Assembly: GCF_005048155.1 (NCBI RefSeq)
Contig: NZ_SUMB01000012.1
Coordinates: 1 to 64,000 of the forward strand
Direction of reading: 5' to 3'
DNA length: 64,000 nt
Source of the DNA: Streptomyces piniterrae
Lineage (GTDB): Bacteria; Actinomycetota; Actinomycetes; Streptomycetales; Streptomycetaceae
A model generated the notes under the pieces. The model had not been told where the DNA came from, did not search any database, and worked only from the letters and a program-made list of their open reading frames with translations. A program made the translations under genes and the position numbers. Shown here in pieces: positions 42,915 through 52,584 of this stretch. Each line of letters starts with the position of its first letter. The first letter of the stretch is position 1.

Positions 42915-44369
42915 ATGCCCGACACGACCGTTACCTCCGCAGCTCCTGAGCGGGAGACCCGCAGCGCGACGGAGGGGGACGCCCCCAAACTCACGCGTTC
43001 GATCGGTGTCGTCGGAGGAACGCTGCTCACGCTGTCCTGCCTGACCCCGGCATCGTCCCTGTTCGTGATCGTGCCGGACTCGTTCGCCAGCCTGGGCACC
43101 GGAACGGCGCTCACCATCGCGGTGGCGGCCCTGCTCTGTATCGGCGTCGCCTTCACCTACTCGGAACTCGGCACGCTCATACCGAGCTCCGGCGGCGAAT
43201 ACGCCATGGTCGGCACGCTCATGGGACGGCTCGCCGGATGGCTGGTCTTCATCCTCTCGCTGATCGTCGTCATGATCGTCCCGCCGATCATCGCCCTCGG
43301 CACCGCCGACTATCTGACCCCGATCCTGCAACTCGACCCGCAGTACACCGCCGCCGCGGTCATGCTGCTGGCCACCGCCATGGGCCTGCTCGACCTGCGT
43401 GCCAACGCCTGGATCACCGGCATCTTCCTGGTGCTTGAGGTTGTGGCCTGCGCCGTCGTCACCTTCCTCGGCTTCAGCCACACCAACCGGTCCGCCTCCG
43501 TGCTCGTCCACCCCGTGATGGACGCCGGGCACGGCCACACCACGGCCATCACCGCCGGGCTGATCGTGACCGGACTGGCCACCGCGCTCTTCATCCTCCA
43601 GGGCTTCTCGACGGCCGTGTACCTCGCCGAGGAGATGGACAACCCGCGCCGCAACGTCTCCCGCACCGTGCTGTGGACGCTGGGCATCGGCGCCGCCGTC
43701 GTCCTCGTCCCGGTGATCGCGATCACCCTCGGCGCACCGGACCTGGCGACGCTCGGCGCCGGTGACGTCGCCGGCATGGTCCAGGCGTGGAGCAACTCCG
43801 CCGTCGGCACCTTCGTCAGCCTCTGCATCGCCCTGGCGATCATCAACGCCGCGATCGTCATGGTGATCCAGAACTCCCGCGTGCTCTTCGCCTCGGCACG
43901 CGACGCCGCCTGGCCGACCCCCGTCAACCGCGTCCTGTCCCATGTCGGCCGGCGCTTCGGCTCCCCCTGGGCGGCCACCCTGGCCGTCGGCGTCCCCGGC
44001 GCGGTGCTGTGCTTCGTCAACCTCGACACGCTCAGCGAGGTCACCGGCGTCGCCGTCGCCGCGATGTACGTCTTCGTCGCGCTGGGTGCGCTGGTCTCGC
44101 GCCGCGGGGCCCACAAGCACCGCCTGGCCTGGCGGATGCCGCTGTGGCCGGCGGTCCCGGCGCTGCTCGTCGTGGCGCTGGCCTGGGTGCTCTCCCAGCA
44201 GAGCACCAAGAGCCTGGTCATCACCGGCGTCATCGTCGCGGTGGCCGCCGGGTACTGGGCGGGCTACCTCCGCCCCCGGCAGCAGACGCACTGGGTGATC
44301 TCGGTTCCCGAGGACGAGCAGGCCCCCGAGGCCGAGCCCGCCGCCGAGGTGGCGACGGCTTCCGCCTGA
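42915..44369 (+). CDS. APC-family amino-acid permease
   Basis: The 484-aa protein has about twelve membrane helices. The APC hallmark in helix one appears as GVVGGTLLTLSCLTPASSLF, followed by TYSELGTLIPSSGGEYAMVG and the FSTAVYLAEEMDNPRRNVSR loop after helix six. The N-terminus is a short polar segment; the C-terminus ends in an acidic tail (PEDEQAPEAEPAAEVATASA). The substrate is probably an amino acid or amine taken up with protons, but cannot be specified. ATG 42915 gives the normal family N-terminus. A 20-bp stem terminator follows. Confidence 0.88.
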   Translation: MPDTTVTSAAPERETRSATEGDAPKLTRSIGVVGGTLLTLSCLTPASSLFVIVPDSFASLGTGTALTIAVAALLCIGVAFTYSELGTLIPSSGGEYAMVGTLMGRLAGWLVFILSLIVVMIVPPIIALGTADYLTPILQLDPQYTAAAVMLLATAMGLLDLRANAWITGIFLVLEVVACAVVTFLGFSHTNRSASVLVHPVMDAGHGHTTAITAGLIVTGLATALFILQGFSTAVYLAEEMDNPRRNVSRTVLWTLGIGAAVVLVPVIAITLGAPDLATLGAGDVAGMVQAWSNSAVGTFVSLCIALAIINAAIVMVIQNSRVLFASARDAAWPTPVNRVLSHVGRRFGSPWAATLAVGVPGAVLCFVNLDTLSEVTGVAVAAMYVFVALGALVSRRGAHKHRLAWRMPLWPAVPALLVVALAWVLSQQSTKSLVITGVIVAVAAGYWAGYLRPRQQTHWVISVPEDEQAPEAEPAAEVATASA

Positions 44370-44384
44370 CGCCCGCCGGAACGC

Positions 44385-44429
44385 AACGGCACGGGGCCCG
44401 TCTCATCGAGAGACGGGCCCCGTGCCGTT
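44385..44429. terminator. Strong bidirectional terminator
   Basis: A perfect 20-bp stem (44385-44404 with 44410-44429) closes the 5-base loop ATCGA. It lies between the permease (plus strand) and the minus-strand gene ending at 44448. Confidence 0.88.
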
Positions 44430-44447
44430 GCATGTCGCGCGTCCCGA

Positions 44448-44810
44448 CTACTCGGCGGCAGGCCGGGACAGCGCGAGAGCGTCCAGCAGCAGGCAGACAT
44501 GGTCGACGGCGTCCCGTCCGTCGCGGCTGTCGGCGGCCTGCGGCGCGTCCAGGAGACCGGCGGTCCCGTGCAGCAGCCGGAGCAGGTCCGCGTTCGCGCC
44601 GGACACCGACGCCGCGGGGGAGAGAGCGGACCGTATCTGCTCGGCCGAGAGCGGCCGGCCCGTTTCCAGGAAGTCGAACAGCGCCACGGCGGCACGCCGG
44701 TCGGCACCGTTCGGCGTCCATACCCCGAGCGCGTGCTGGTCGATGAGCGCGGCCGCCTGGGCGCGGATCTCCTCGGGGCGGATCTCATCCGATACGTGCA
44801 TCACGTGCAT
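44448..44810 (-). CDS. Hypothetical 120-aa helical protein
   Basis: I do not recognise this 120-aa protein. It is predominantly helical and acidic (SDEIRPEEIRAQAAALIDQH, ADLLRLLHGTAGLLDAPQ, VDHVCLLLDALAL), with no signal peptide or membrane segment. The start may be ATG 44810 or ATG 44801; neither has a clear ribosome site. Its convergent position with the permease and shared terminator support it as a real gene. Confidence 0.55.
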   Translation of the reverse strand: MHVMHVSDEIRPEEIRAQAAALIDQHALGVWTPNGADRRAAVALFDFLETGRPLSAEQIRSALSPAASVSGANADLLRLLHGTAGLLDAPQAADSRDGRDAVDHVCLLLDALALSRPAAE

Positions 44811-45264
44811 CCCACGAACGTCTCATATCGGCTCGTCGGCCCGCTGGCCCCCATCCGCCGCCCCGCCGCCGCCCCCGCGCCGCCTCCGATCCGCCGCCGC
44901 AACGGCCTGACCAGGAACATTGAGCCGGAGGCCGCATTCCCTCGATCAGCTGCCGTCCGTCATCACGGCTTTTAAACCTGTGGCAAGAGTTACACGCGCC
45001 CATGCCCGCATCACCGGCCCCGAATAGCCTGAATACGTCGCAGGCTGTACGTATGGGACACGCCATGGCGGCGCAGTCAGGAACGACGCGACGGCACCGA
45101 CCCCGCACACGGCCACAGAACCTACCCGCGGGTCTGTCCGCCCTCTGGTGTCCTGGCCAGGACTACGGGACCATCGAACCGTAGATCGACCTGGGTTCCC
45201 GGCGGCCGCCGCGCTCCGCATCGTGCGGCTCGCCCACCGTATGCGGGAGGTGTAGAAAGAGGAC
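44811..45264. other. Spacer without recognised gene
   Basis: No frame here has convincing coding character. It must hold the divergent promoters of the 120-aa gene and of the large sensor phosphatase, whose ribosome site GAAAGAGG lies at the right-hand end. No clear repeat was noticed. Confidence 0.3.
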
Positions 45265-47955
45265 ATGGCCGGACGCTACGGCCGCCCGCGTTCGGTTCTG
45301 AGGATGCGAACTGTCGCAGGTCAGGTCTTTCTCCTGCAGGTGGCGATCGTGGTCCTGCTCGTCGCCGCCGCGATGACCGCGCTCGTGCTGCAGTCCCGGA
45401 CCGACGCGGAACGCGAGGCCACCAACAGATCGGTCGCCGTGGCCGAGACGTTCGCCAACGCCCCCGGCATGGAGCGGGCTCTCAAGAGCCCGCACCCGAC
45501 CGTGATCCTGCAGCCGCTGGCCGAAGCCGCCCGCAAACGCTCCGGGGTCGACTTCATCGTCGTGATGAACACCGAGGGCATCCGCTACACCCACCCCAAG
45601 CCCGACCGCATCGGCAAGAAGTTCGTCGGCAACACCGCCCCCGCACTGGCCGGCGGAATCGTCACCGAGAAGATCGTCGGCACCATCGGACCCCTGGTCC
45701 AGGCCGTCGTCCCCGTCTTCGACAACAAAGGCCACGTCATCGGGCTGGTCTCCGCCGGTATCACCATCGCCCGGGTGAGCGGCGTCGTCGACGACCAGTT
45801 CCCGCTGCTGTTCGGCGCCGCCGCCGGAGTGCTGCTCCTCACCACCGGCGGAACCGCGGTGGTCAGCAGAAGGCTGCGCCGCCAGACCCACGGCCTCGGC
45901 CCCGCCGAGATGACCCGGATGTACGAGCATCACGACGCGGTTCTGCACGCCGTACGCGAGGGCGTGATCATCGTCGGCGACGACCAGCGGCTGCTGCTCG
46001 CCAACGACGAGGCGCGCAGGCTGCTCGACCTCCCGGCCGACGTGGAAGGACGCCCCGTCGCCGACCTCGGGCTCGACCCGGTGACCGCCCGGCTGCTGAT
46101 CTCCGGGCGGATGGTCACCGACGAGGTGCACCCGGTCGGCGAACGGCTGCTCGCCGTCAACCAGCGGTCGACCGATCGGGACGGCGGGCCGCCCGGCAGC
46201 GTCACCACGCTCCGGGACACCACCGAGCTGCAGGCCGTCACCGGCCGCGCCACAGTGGCGCGCGGCCGGCTGAAGCTGCTGTACGACGCCGGTACGGAGA
46301 TCGGCACCACCCTCGACGTGGTGCGCACCTGCGAGGAACTCGCCCAGTTCGCCGCTGCCCGCTTCGCCGACATCGTCTCCGTCGACCTGTCCGAGGCGGT
46401 GCTGCGTGGTGAGGAACCGACCACCGCGGGTATCGAGATGCGGCGCACAGCCGTCGCCGGAGACCAGGAACACCTCGCCCTCTACCCGCTCGGAAAACTG
46501 ATCCGCTTCGAGCCGTCCACCGCCGTGGGCTCCGGAATCGCCGAGGGCCAAGCGGTCCTGGAGACGGATCTGGCGGCGTTCTCCGGCTGGCAGCGGCAGG
46601 ATCCCCAGCGGGCCAGGCGGCTGGTCGCGGACGGCCTGCACTCCATGATCGCGGTGCCGCTGCGCGCCCGCGGCGTCATTCTCGGCGTCGCGATCTTCTG
46701 GCGCTCCGCTGCCACCCCCGAGCCCTTCGAGGAGGAGGACCTCTCCCTCGCCGAGGAGCTGGTCGCCCGCGCCGCGGTCAGCGTCGACAACGCCCGCCGC
46801 TACACGCGCGAGCACACCATGGCCGTCACCCTGCAGCGCAGCCTGCTGCCGCGCGGCCTGCCGGCGCAGAACGCCGTCGAAGCCGCGTACCGCTATCTGC
46901 CCGCGCAGGCCGGGCTCGGCGGGCTCGGCGGCGTCGGCGGGGACTGGTTCGACATCATCCCGTTGCCCGGGGCCCGCGTGGCACTCGTGGTCGGCGATGT
47001 CGTCGGCCACGGCCTGCACGCCGCCGCCACCATGGGACGGCTGCGCACCGCAGTCCACAACTTCGCCAACCTGGACCTGCCGCCCGACGAGCTGCTGTGG
47101 CACCTCGACGAGCTGGTCACCCGCATGGACCAGGACGAGGCCGCCGGCGGCACCGAGGGTGGCGTCACCGGCGCCACCTGCCTCTACGCCATCTACGATC
47201 CGGCGTCCGGGCACTGCACCATGGCGCGCGCCGGCCACATCCAGCCGGTGCTGCAGCTGCCGGACGGCACCGCGGATTTCATCGACGTGCCCGGCGGCCC
47301 GCCCCTCGGGCTGGGCGGTCTGCCCTTCGAGACCTGGGACATGAGCCTGCCCGAGGACAGCCGTCTGGTGCTCTACACGGACGGCCTGGTCGAAGACCGG
47401 GACCGGGACATCGACGAGGGCATGGCCCTGCTGATCCGCACACTGGCCGGACACACCGACCGGACACCCGACGAGACCTGCGAGGAGGCGCTCGGCGCAC
47501 TGCTGCCCGAGCGCCCGGCCGACGACATCGCCCTGCTCGTCGCCCGCACCCGCGTCCTGGACAGCACCCATGTCGCCGACTGGGACGTACCGCCCGACCC
47601 GTCGTCCGTCGCCCACATACGAGCCGCGGCGGTCGCCAAGCTCGGCGAGTGGGACCTGGCCGACGAGGCGTTCACCACCGAGCTCATCCTCAGCGAACTG
47701 GTCACCAACGCCATCCGCTACGCCACCGGCCCCATCCGCGTACGCCTGATCCGCGACCGCTCGCTGATCTGCGAGGTCTCCGACCGCAGCAGTACGTCAC
47801 CGCACCTGAGGCAGGCCGCCACGACGGACGAGGGCGGCCGGGGCCTGTTCCTGGTCGCGCAGCTGGCGGAGCGCTGGGGGACGCGGTACATGGCCGGCGG
47901 CAAGGTGATCTGGACGGAGCAGTCCTTGGCGGGGGAGGGCGCGTTCGGCGCGTAG
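45265..47955 (+). CDS. Membrane sensor with PAS, GAF, SpoIIE phosphatase and HATPase domains
   Basis: The 896-aa protein has a transmembrane helix (VFLLQVAIVVLLVAAAMTAL), an extracellular CitA/DcuS-like sensor (RSGVDFIVVMNTEGIRYTHP, about residues 60-180) and a second helix near 190. Inside follow PAS (VLHAVREGVIIVGDDQRLLL), GAF (about 335-510), SpoIIE phosphatase (LQRSLLPRGLP, GGDWFDIIPL, VGDVVGHGLHAAATMGRLRT, LYTDGLVEDRD, DDIALLVA) and a C-terminal HATPase/anti-sigma kinase domain (LSELVTNAIRYA, GGRGLFLVAQLAERWG). It unites phosphatase and switch-kinase activity and may sense an external carboxylate. Start ATG 45265 follows GAAAGAGG. Confidence 0.92.
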   Translation: MAGRYGRPRSVLRMRTVAGQVFLLQVAIVVLLVAAAMTALVLQSRTDAEREATNRSVAVAETFANAPGMERALKSPHPTVILQPLAEAARKRSGVDFIVVMNTEGIRYTHPKPDRIGKKFVGNTAPALAGGIVTEKIVGTIGPLVQAVVPVFDNKGHVIGLVSAGITIARVSGVVDDQFPLLFGAAAGVLLLTTGGTAVVSRRLRRQTHGLGPAEMTRMYEHHDAVLHAVREGVIIVGDDQRLLLANDEARRLLDLPADVEGRPVADLGLDPVTARLLISGRMVTDEVHPVGERLLAVNQRSTDRDGGPPGSVTTLRDTTELQAVTGRATVARGRLKLLYDAGTEIGTTLDVVRTCEELAQFAAARFADIVSVDLSEAVLRGEEPTTAGIEMRRTAVAGDQEHLALYPLGKLIRFEPSTAVGSGIAEGQAVLETDLAAFSGWQRQDPQRARRLVADGLHSMIAVPLRARGVILGVAIFWRSAATPEPFEEEDLSLAEELVARAAVSVDNARRYTREHTMAVTLQRSLLPRGLPAQNAVEAAYRYLPAQAGLGGLGGVGGDWFDIIPLPGARVALVVGDVVGHGLHAAATMGRLRTAVHNFANLDLPPDELLWHLDELVTRMDQDEAAGGTEGGVTGATCLYAIYDPASGHCTMARAGHIQPVLQLPDGTADFIDVPGGPPLGLGGLPFETWDMSLPEDSRLVLYTDGLVEDRDRDIDEGMALLIRTLAGHTDRTPDETCEEALGALLPERPADDIALLVARTRVLDSTHVADWDVPPDPSSVAHIRAAAVAKLGEWDLADEAFTTELILSELVTNAIRYATGPIRVRLIRDRSLICEVSDRSSTSPHLRQAATTDEGGRGLFLVAQLAERWGTRYMAGGKVIWTEQSLAGEGAFGA

Positions 47956-47982
47956 GCCGGCGCCCCGGGCCCGGCGGGACGC

Positions 47983-48696
47983 TCAGCGGTGCTCGGGGTT
48001 GTCGGCGTCCGAGCGGCAGCCGGCGTCCCACGCGGTGCGCTGGTTGCCGTGCGCCGGGATGCCGCCCGCCTGCTTGAGCATGGCCGCGATATGCATCAGG
48101 TTCCAGGTCATGAAGGCCGTGTTGCGGTTGGTGAAGTCGTTCTCCGGACCACCCGAGCCCGGGTCCAGGTACGACGGCCCGGGTCCGGCCTCGCCGATCC
48201 AGCCGGCGTCGGCCTGCGGCGGGATGGTGTACCCGAGGTGCTGCAGGCTGTAGAGCACGTTCATCGAGCAGTGCTTGATGCCGTCCTCGTTACCGGTGAT
48301 GAGACAGCCGCCCGCCCTGCCGTAATAGGCGTACTGGCCACGGTCGTTGAGGATGCTGGAGCAGGCGTAGAGCCGCTCGATGACCTGCTTCATCACGGAA
48401 CTGTTGTCGCCCAGCCAGATCGGGCCGCAGAGCACGAGAATGTCCGCGGCCCGCACCTTCGCGTACAGCTCCGGCCAGGCGTCGGACGCCCAGCCGTGCT
48501 CCGTCATGTCGGGCCAGACCCCGGTGGCGATGTCGTGGTCGATGGCGCGGATGAGCTCGGTGCCGACTCCGTTGCCCTCCATGAGGCCCCGGCTCTTGTC
48601 GATGAGCCCCTCGGTGTTGCTGGTTTCGGGGGAGCGCTTGAGCGTGCAGTTGATGAACAGGGCGCTGAGGTCGTCGTAACGGAAGGCGGCGGCCAT
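47983..48696 (-). CDS. Flavodoxin-like NAD(P)H-dependent FMN reductase
   Basis: The 237-aa protein resembles flavodoxin-like reductases. LSALFINCTLKRSPETSNTE near the N-terminus would bind FMN phosphate, and VRAADILVLCGPIWLGDNSS matches the conserved hydrophobic strand and substrate loop. ITGNEDGIKHCSMNVLYSLQ follows. It lacks a signal peptide. Likely a quinone or small-molecule reductase. It is followed 39 bases upstream of the next minus-strand gene end, so it could be co-transcribed with the glycosyltransferase at 48736. Confidence 0.8.
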   Translation of the reverse strand: MAAAFRYDDLSALFINCTLKRSPETSNTEGLIDKSRGLMEGNGVGTELIRAIDHDIATGVWPDMTEHGWASDAWPELYAKVRAADILVLCGPIWLGDNSSVMKQVIERLYACSSILNDRGQYAYYGRAGGCLITGNEDGIKHCSMNVLYSLQHLGYTIPPQADAGWIGEAGPGPSYLDPGSGGPENDFTNRNTAFMTWNLMHIAAMLKQAGGIPAHGNQRTAWDAGCRSDADNPEHR

Positions 48697-48735
48697 CGGG
48701 AACTCCTTGGGGCGATGTGGGCGGTGGCCCCGGCC

Positions 48736-50247
48736 TCAGGGCGCGCCCGATGGGTGGGAGCGGCGCGGCAGATACACCCGGTGAGGTTCGCCGCCGTGCG
48801 TATGCGGCAGGGGAACGGATCGCCAGTCACGCGCGAAACCGGGCGGCCGGTTGCGGCCGGCCACGATGACGGCGGTCGGCATCCGGCGTATGCCCGCCTG
48901 GAAGACTTCGGGGGTACTGCTGGCGTCGTGCCCCCCGGTCTGGCGCGAGGCGCACCCGGCGTAGAACGCGATCGGGACGGCCCGGTCACCGCTGACCACG
49001 CACGGCGGGCGCACACCGAGCCGGTGCAGTGCGCCGGCCATCTCTGTGTAGCGCGCGGTCGTGATGCGGCTGTTGGCCGTCACCCGGCTCAGGATCTGGT
49101 ACTGGACGCCAACGTGGCCCACCACGGCCAGGGTTACCACGACCGCGCTGACCAGCCGCAACGCGCGGCGTACGCCGGTGAGCAGATGGACGATGCAGTC
49201 GGCCACGGGCACGGCGAGCAGCGCGTAGGCGGGGAGGAGGAACCGGGGCGCGGCGTAGTCGATCAGAAAGAGATACGGCACGGCCAGCGACATCGCGGTC
49301 ATGGCCGTGAGGAGGACGGTGCCGCCCCGGTGCCTGCGGTGTGCCACCGCGATGCCGCCGAAGACGAGAACGGGCACCGCGGCCCACCACGCCGCGGTGG
49401 CCGGGACCCGCCACGGATTCCCGCACGGCCGGCACAGCGTGCGCCCCGCCAGCGCCCTCGCCTGGTCGTCGACGGCTATGTGCCAGCCCAGTCCGCCCTG
49501 GATCTCACTGGCCCGGTGCAGCCGGGCGAGCAGGCCCCCGTGGTGCGCGTACGCCTCGACGATCCACGGCGCACCACCGACCAGCAGCCCGGCCACCAGC
49601 ACGGCGAACACCGCGGGACGGCGCCAGCGCGGCACCAGGACGACCGCGAGCAGCAACGGCAGCGTCAGCCAGACGCCGTCGGCGGGGCGCAGCGCGGCGA
49701 CCAGGGCCACGGCGACGCCCACCCCGGCCACCGCCGCCCGGTCGCCGGCCCCATGGACGGCGCGCACGAAGCAGCCGACGGCGGCCAGGGCTCCCAGGGC
49801 GCACCAGAGGTTCGGCATCGCCGCCGGGCCGTAGAACACGGTGGGCCACAGTCCGGCGAACAACGCGCCCGACCAGGCGAGAACCGGTGTGGGAAGCACC
49901 TTCCGCCAGATCCACAAGGCGACGAAGAGGGCCGCCGCGGACAACACGGCGAGATAGATCCGCAGTGCGGTCGTGGAGCTGGTGAGGGCGACCACCGGTG
50001 CGACCAGGTAGGAGATGCCGCGGGCGCGGGGTGCGCTGAAGAACGCCGGGGGCGTGTGGCCGCCGACCTGGCTGACGTAGATCGTCTCGTCCCAGCTGAG
50101 ACCGGACCCCGGTACGACGACGACCAGCTGGACGACCGCGAAGGCGAGGGCGATCGCCGTCACCCATGGCAGGGGGCCGGACGCCCGCCAGTGGGGCTGC
50201 ACGAAGGCGGCCGCAGGCAGTGGTCTCAGCTCCAGGCGTTCTCGCAT
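48736..50247 (-). CDS. GT-C-fold integral membrane glycosyltransferase
   Basis: The 503-aa protein has about ten to twelve membrane helices and, in the first outer loop, the acidic motif GSGLSWDETIYVSQVGGHTP typical of GT39/ArnT/PMT-like transferases that use polyprenyl-phosphate sugars. The C-terminal 100 residues form a soluble outer domain (PPCVVSGDRAVPIAFYAGCA, PTAVIVAGRNRPPGFARDW). It probably modifies cell-envelope glycans or proteins. ATG 50247 has GAGGAG at the right distance on the minus strand. Confidence 0.82.
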   Translation of the reverse strand: MRERLELRPLPAAAFVQPHWRASGPLPWVTAIALAFAVVQLVVVVPGSGLSWDETIYVSQVGGHTPPAFFSAPRARGISYLVAPVVALTSSTTALRIYLAVLSAAALFVALWIWRKVLPTPVLAWSGALFAGLWPTVFYGPAAMPNLWCALGALAAVGCFVRAVHGAGDRAAVAGVGVAVALVAALRPADGVWLTLPLLLAVVLVPRWRRPAVFAVLVAGLLVGGAPWIVEAYAHHGGLLARLHRASEIQGGLGWHIAVDDQARALAGRTLCRPCGNPWRVPATAAWWAAVPVLVFGGIAVAHRRHRGGTVLLTAMTAMSLAVPYLFLIDYAAPRFLLPAYALLAVPVADCIVHLLTGVRRALRLVSAVVVTLAVVGHVGVQYQILSRVTANSRITTARYTEMAGALHRLGVRPPCVVSGDRAVPIAFYAGCASRQTGGHDASSTPEVFQAGIRRMPTAVIVAGRNRPPGFARDWRSVPLPHTHGGEPHRVYLPRRSHPSGAP

Positions 50248-50524
50248 GACCGCTCCTCGCCGGGCCCCGAAATGGTCAGAACATGACGCAGGCCACGCTG
50301 CCGGAACCCGCCGGGGCGGTCCATCGAGGGGGTGCCATTGGGAGTACCCGCCGCCGCTCCCACCGCGCCCCCTTTCCCCGTCCCGATCCCTGCCCCTGTC
50401 CGCCGCGTTACGGAAATATGGCGTGCGCTGCGCGACCCCGCCCGGTGCGCTGTGAGCCGGGAGCAACCCGCCCCTTACCGGCGGGAAACCGCGCCGGGCA
50501 TGGCGGTTCGTATCGTCATCTGGC

Positions 50525-52480
50525 GTGACGCGCACCCAACGACGCCTTTTGCCGCATCCGCTCACGTTCCCCGGCTGGCACAGCATCCGCGGCCGGATGG
50601 CCATCGTGCTCGCCGTCCCCACCTGTCTGCTGCTGGTCGTGACCGGCCTCGGCGTCGCCGACCGGGCCGCCGACTGGTCCGCCGGGCGCGAGACCGCCGA
50701 CCGGGTCGAGCTGGTCCTCAAGGCCCAGGACCTGGTGCGCGAGCTCCAGCGCGAGCGCGGCCTCACCAACGGGCTGCTCGGCGGCGCCACGGCATACCGC
50801 GACGACGTCGCCGCCCAGCGCGCACGCACCGACGCCGCCCGTACCGGCTTCGACGCTCTGCTCGGCGCGGACGGCGCGGAATCGGACGCCGCTGCCGCTC
50901 TGGAAGCCGCGCTGACCCCGGTCACCGCGCTGGCCGTCGAACGCCGTCAGGTGGACGCCGGCTCCGCTCAGCGCATCCCGACCCTGGCCGCGTACACCAA
51001 GGCGATCAACGGGCTGATCGACGCCGCGGCCGCCGAACCCGCGGGCGGCGACCACGCCCTCGCCGATGCGCTCGGCACCCTGCAAGCCCTCGCCCGTGTC
51101 ACCGAGGCGGTCGCCCTGGAACGCGGCTCCCTCAACGGGGTCTTCGCGGCCGGCCGCTTCAAGGGACACGAGTTCCTCGACTTCACCGAAGTACGGGCCG
51201 ACCGGCTCGCCTTCCTGCGCCAGTACACCCAACTCGCCACCCCGGCCCAGCAGTCCGCGCTGGGCGCCGCCTTCGCCACCCCCGAAGCCCGGCGCGCGAC
51301 CCAGTACGAGAAGCAGGCCGAGCGCGGCGCCGACGGCAGCCGGCTCACCGTGGACCCCCGCGGCTGGTGGTCGTCGATGACCGCACTCGTCGACCAACTC
51401 CACGATGTGCAAAGGGAGATCGGCAGCGACGTACGGCTCCGCGCGGACCGTGCCGGGGATGCGGCCACCGGCCAGCTGGGCGGCTTCATCGGCCTCGGCG
51501 TGCTGATTCTCGCCGTCGCCACCGCGCTCGCCGTGCTCTCCTCCCGCTCCATCACCCGGCCCCTCGTGGCACTCGCCGACGAGGCCGACTCGGTGGCCCG
51601 TGCCGGTCTGCCCGCCGCGGTGGCCCGGATCCAGGAGGCCGACCCGGGCGACGAACTCGGCCCAGGGCCCGGAACATCCCGCCGGATCCCGGACGGCGCC
51701 CGCGAGTTCACCCGCCTGGCCACCGCCCTGCACAACGTCGAGAACACCGCGATCGGCCTGGCGGCCGAGCAGGCCGTACTCCGCCGCAACAGCACCGAGT
51801 CGCTCGCCAGCCTCGGCCGCCGCAACCAGGCGCTGCTCTCCCGCCAGCTCGGCCTGATCACCACCCTGGAGAGCCAGGAGATCGACCCGGACGCGCTCGG
51901 CGAGCTCTTCGAACTGGACCACCTGGCCACCCGTATGCGCCGCAACGCCGAATCGCTGCTCGTGCTGGCGGGGGAGGAGCTGTCGCCGCGCACCTGGCCG
52001 GGCCTGGTGACGGCCGCCGAGGTGGTGCAGTCGGCGATCGCCGAGGTCGAGCAGTACCAGCGGGTCGCCGTGGTCGACGTCCAGGAGGGTCGGATCCGCG
52101 GCCAGGCCGTCGCCGAACTCTCCCATCTGCTCGCCGAACTCATCGAGAACGCGCTGGTCTTCTCGCCGCCCTCGCGCCCGGTCGAGATCTACGGCTGGCG
52201 CGACGGCGGCGAGTACTGCCTGGCCGTCGTGGACCGCGGCTCCGGCATGACCGCGGAGGAACTGGCCCGCTCCAACGCCCGGCTCGCGGGCCGCGAGCCC
52301 TTCCTGGTCGCTCCCACCCTCGGCCACTACGTCGTCGGCACCCTGGCAACCCGGCTCGGCGCCCAGGTCGAACTCTGCCCCACCCAGGGGCCGGACGAGA
52401 CCGCCGGGGTCACCGCGTATGTCGCCCTGCCGACCAGCCTCGTCCACGCTCCGGAGGCACAGCCGGCGACGGTCGGCTGA
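50525..52480 (+). CDS. Sensor histidine-kinase-like protein with NIT domain
   Basis: The 651-aa product has a first helix (MAIVLAVPTCLLLVVTGLGV), a NIT-type extracellular sensor (about residues 60-300; RGLTNGLLGGATAYRDDVAA, VALERGSLNGVF), a second helix (GFIGLGVLILAVATALAVLS), a HAMP linker and a HATPase domain (AELIENALVFSPP, VDRGSGMTAEEL, TLGHYVVGTLATRLGA). The dimerisation segment is NQALLSRQLGLITTLESQEI, where the usual phospho-accepting His is absent, as in CvnA-type conservon kinases. The roadblock, DUF742 and GTPase partners of conservons are not adjacent. GTG 50525 is the start. Confidence 0.87.
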   Translation: MTRTQRRLLPHPLTFPGWHSIRGRMAIVLAVPTCLLLVVTGLGVADRAADWSAGRETADRVELVLKAQDLVRELQRERGLTNGLLGGATAYRDDVAAQRARTDAARTGFDALLGADGAESDAAAALEAALTPVTALAVERRQVDAGSAQRIPTLAAYTKAINGLIDAAAAEPAGGDHALADALGTLQALARVTEAVALERGSLNGVFAAGRFKGHEFLDFTEVRADRLAFLRQYTQLATPAQQSALGAAFATPEARRATQYEKQAERGADGSRLTVDPRGWWSSMTALVDQLHDVQREIGSDVRLRADRAGDAATGQLGGFIGLGVLILAVATALAVLSSRSITRPLVALADEADSVARAGLPAAVARIQEADPGDELGPGPGTSRRIPDGAREFTRLATALHNVENTAIGLAAEQAVLRRNSTESLASLGRRNQALLSRQLGLITTLESQEIDPDALGELFELDHLATRMRRNAESLLVLAGEELSPRTWPGLVTAAEVVQSAIAEVEQYQRVAVVDVQEGRIRGQAVAELSHLLAELIENALVFSPPSRPVEIYGWRDGGEYCLAVVDRGSGMTAEELARSNARLAGREPFLVAPTLGHYVVGTLATRLGAQVELCPTQGPDETAGVTAYVALPTSLVHAPEAQPATVG

Positions 52481-52584
52481 CGACGGCCATGTCCGCTGCC
52501 GCCTTGCTCTGATCGGTCGCAACTCCCTCACCAGCAAGGGCTTTTGACCCCCGATCGGATATTTGAGTGCGGAACCGCCGGCGT

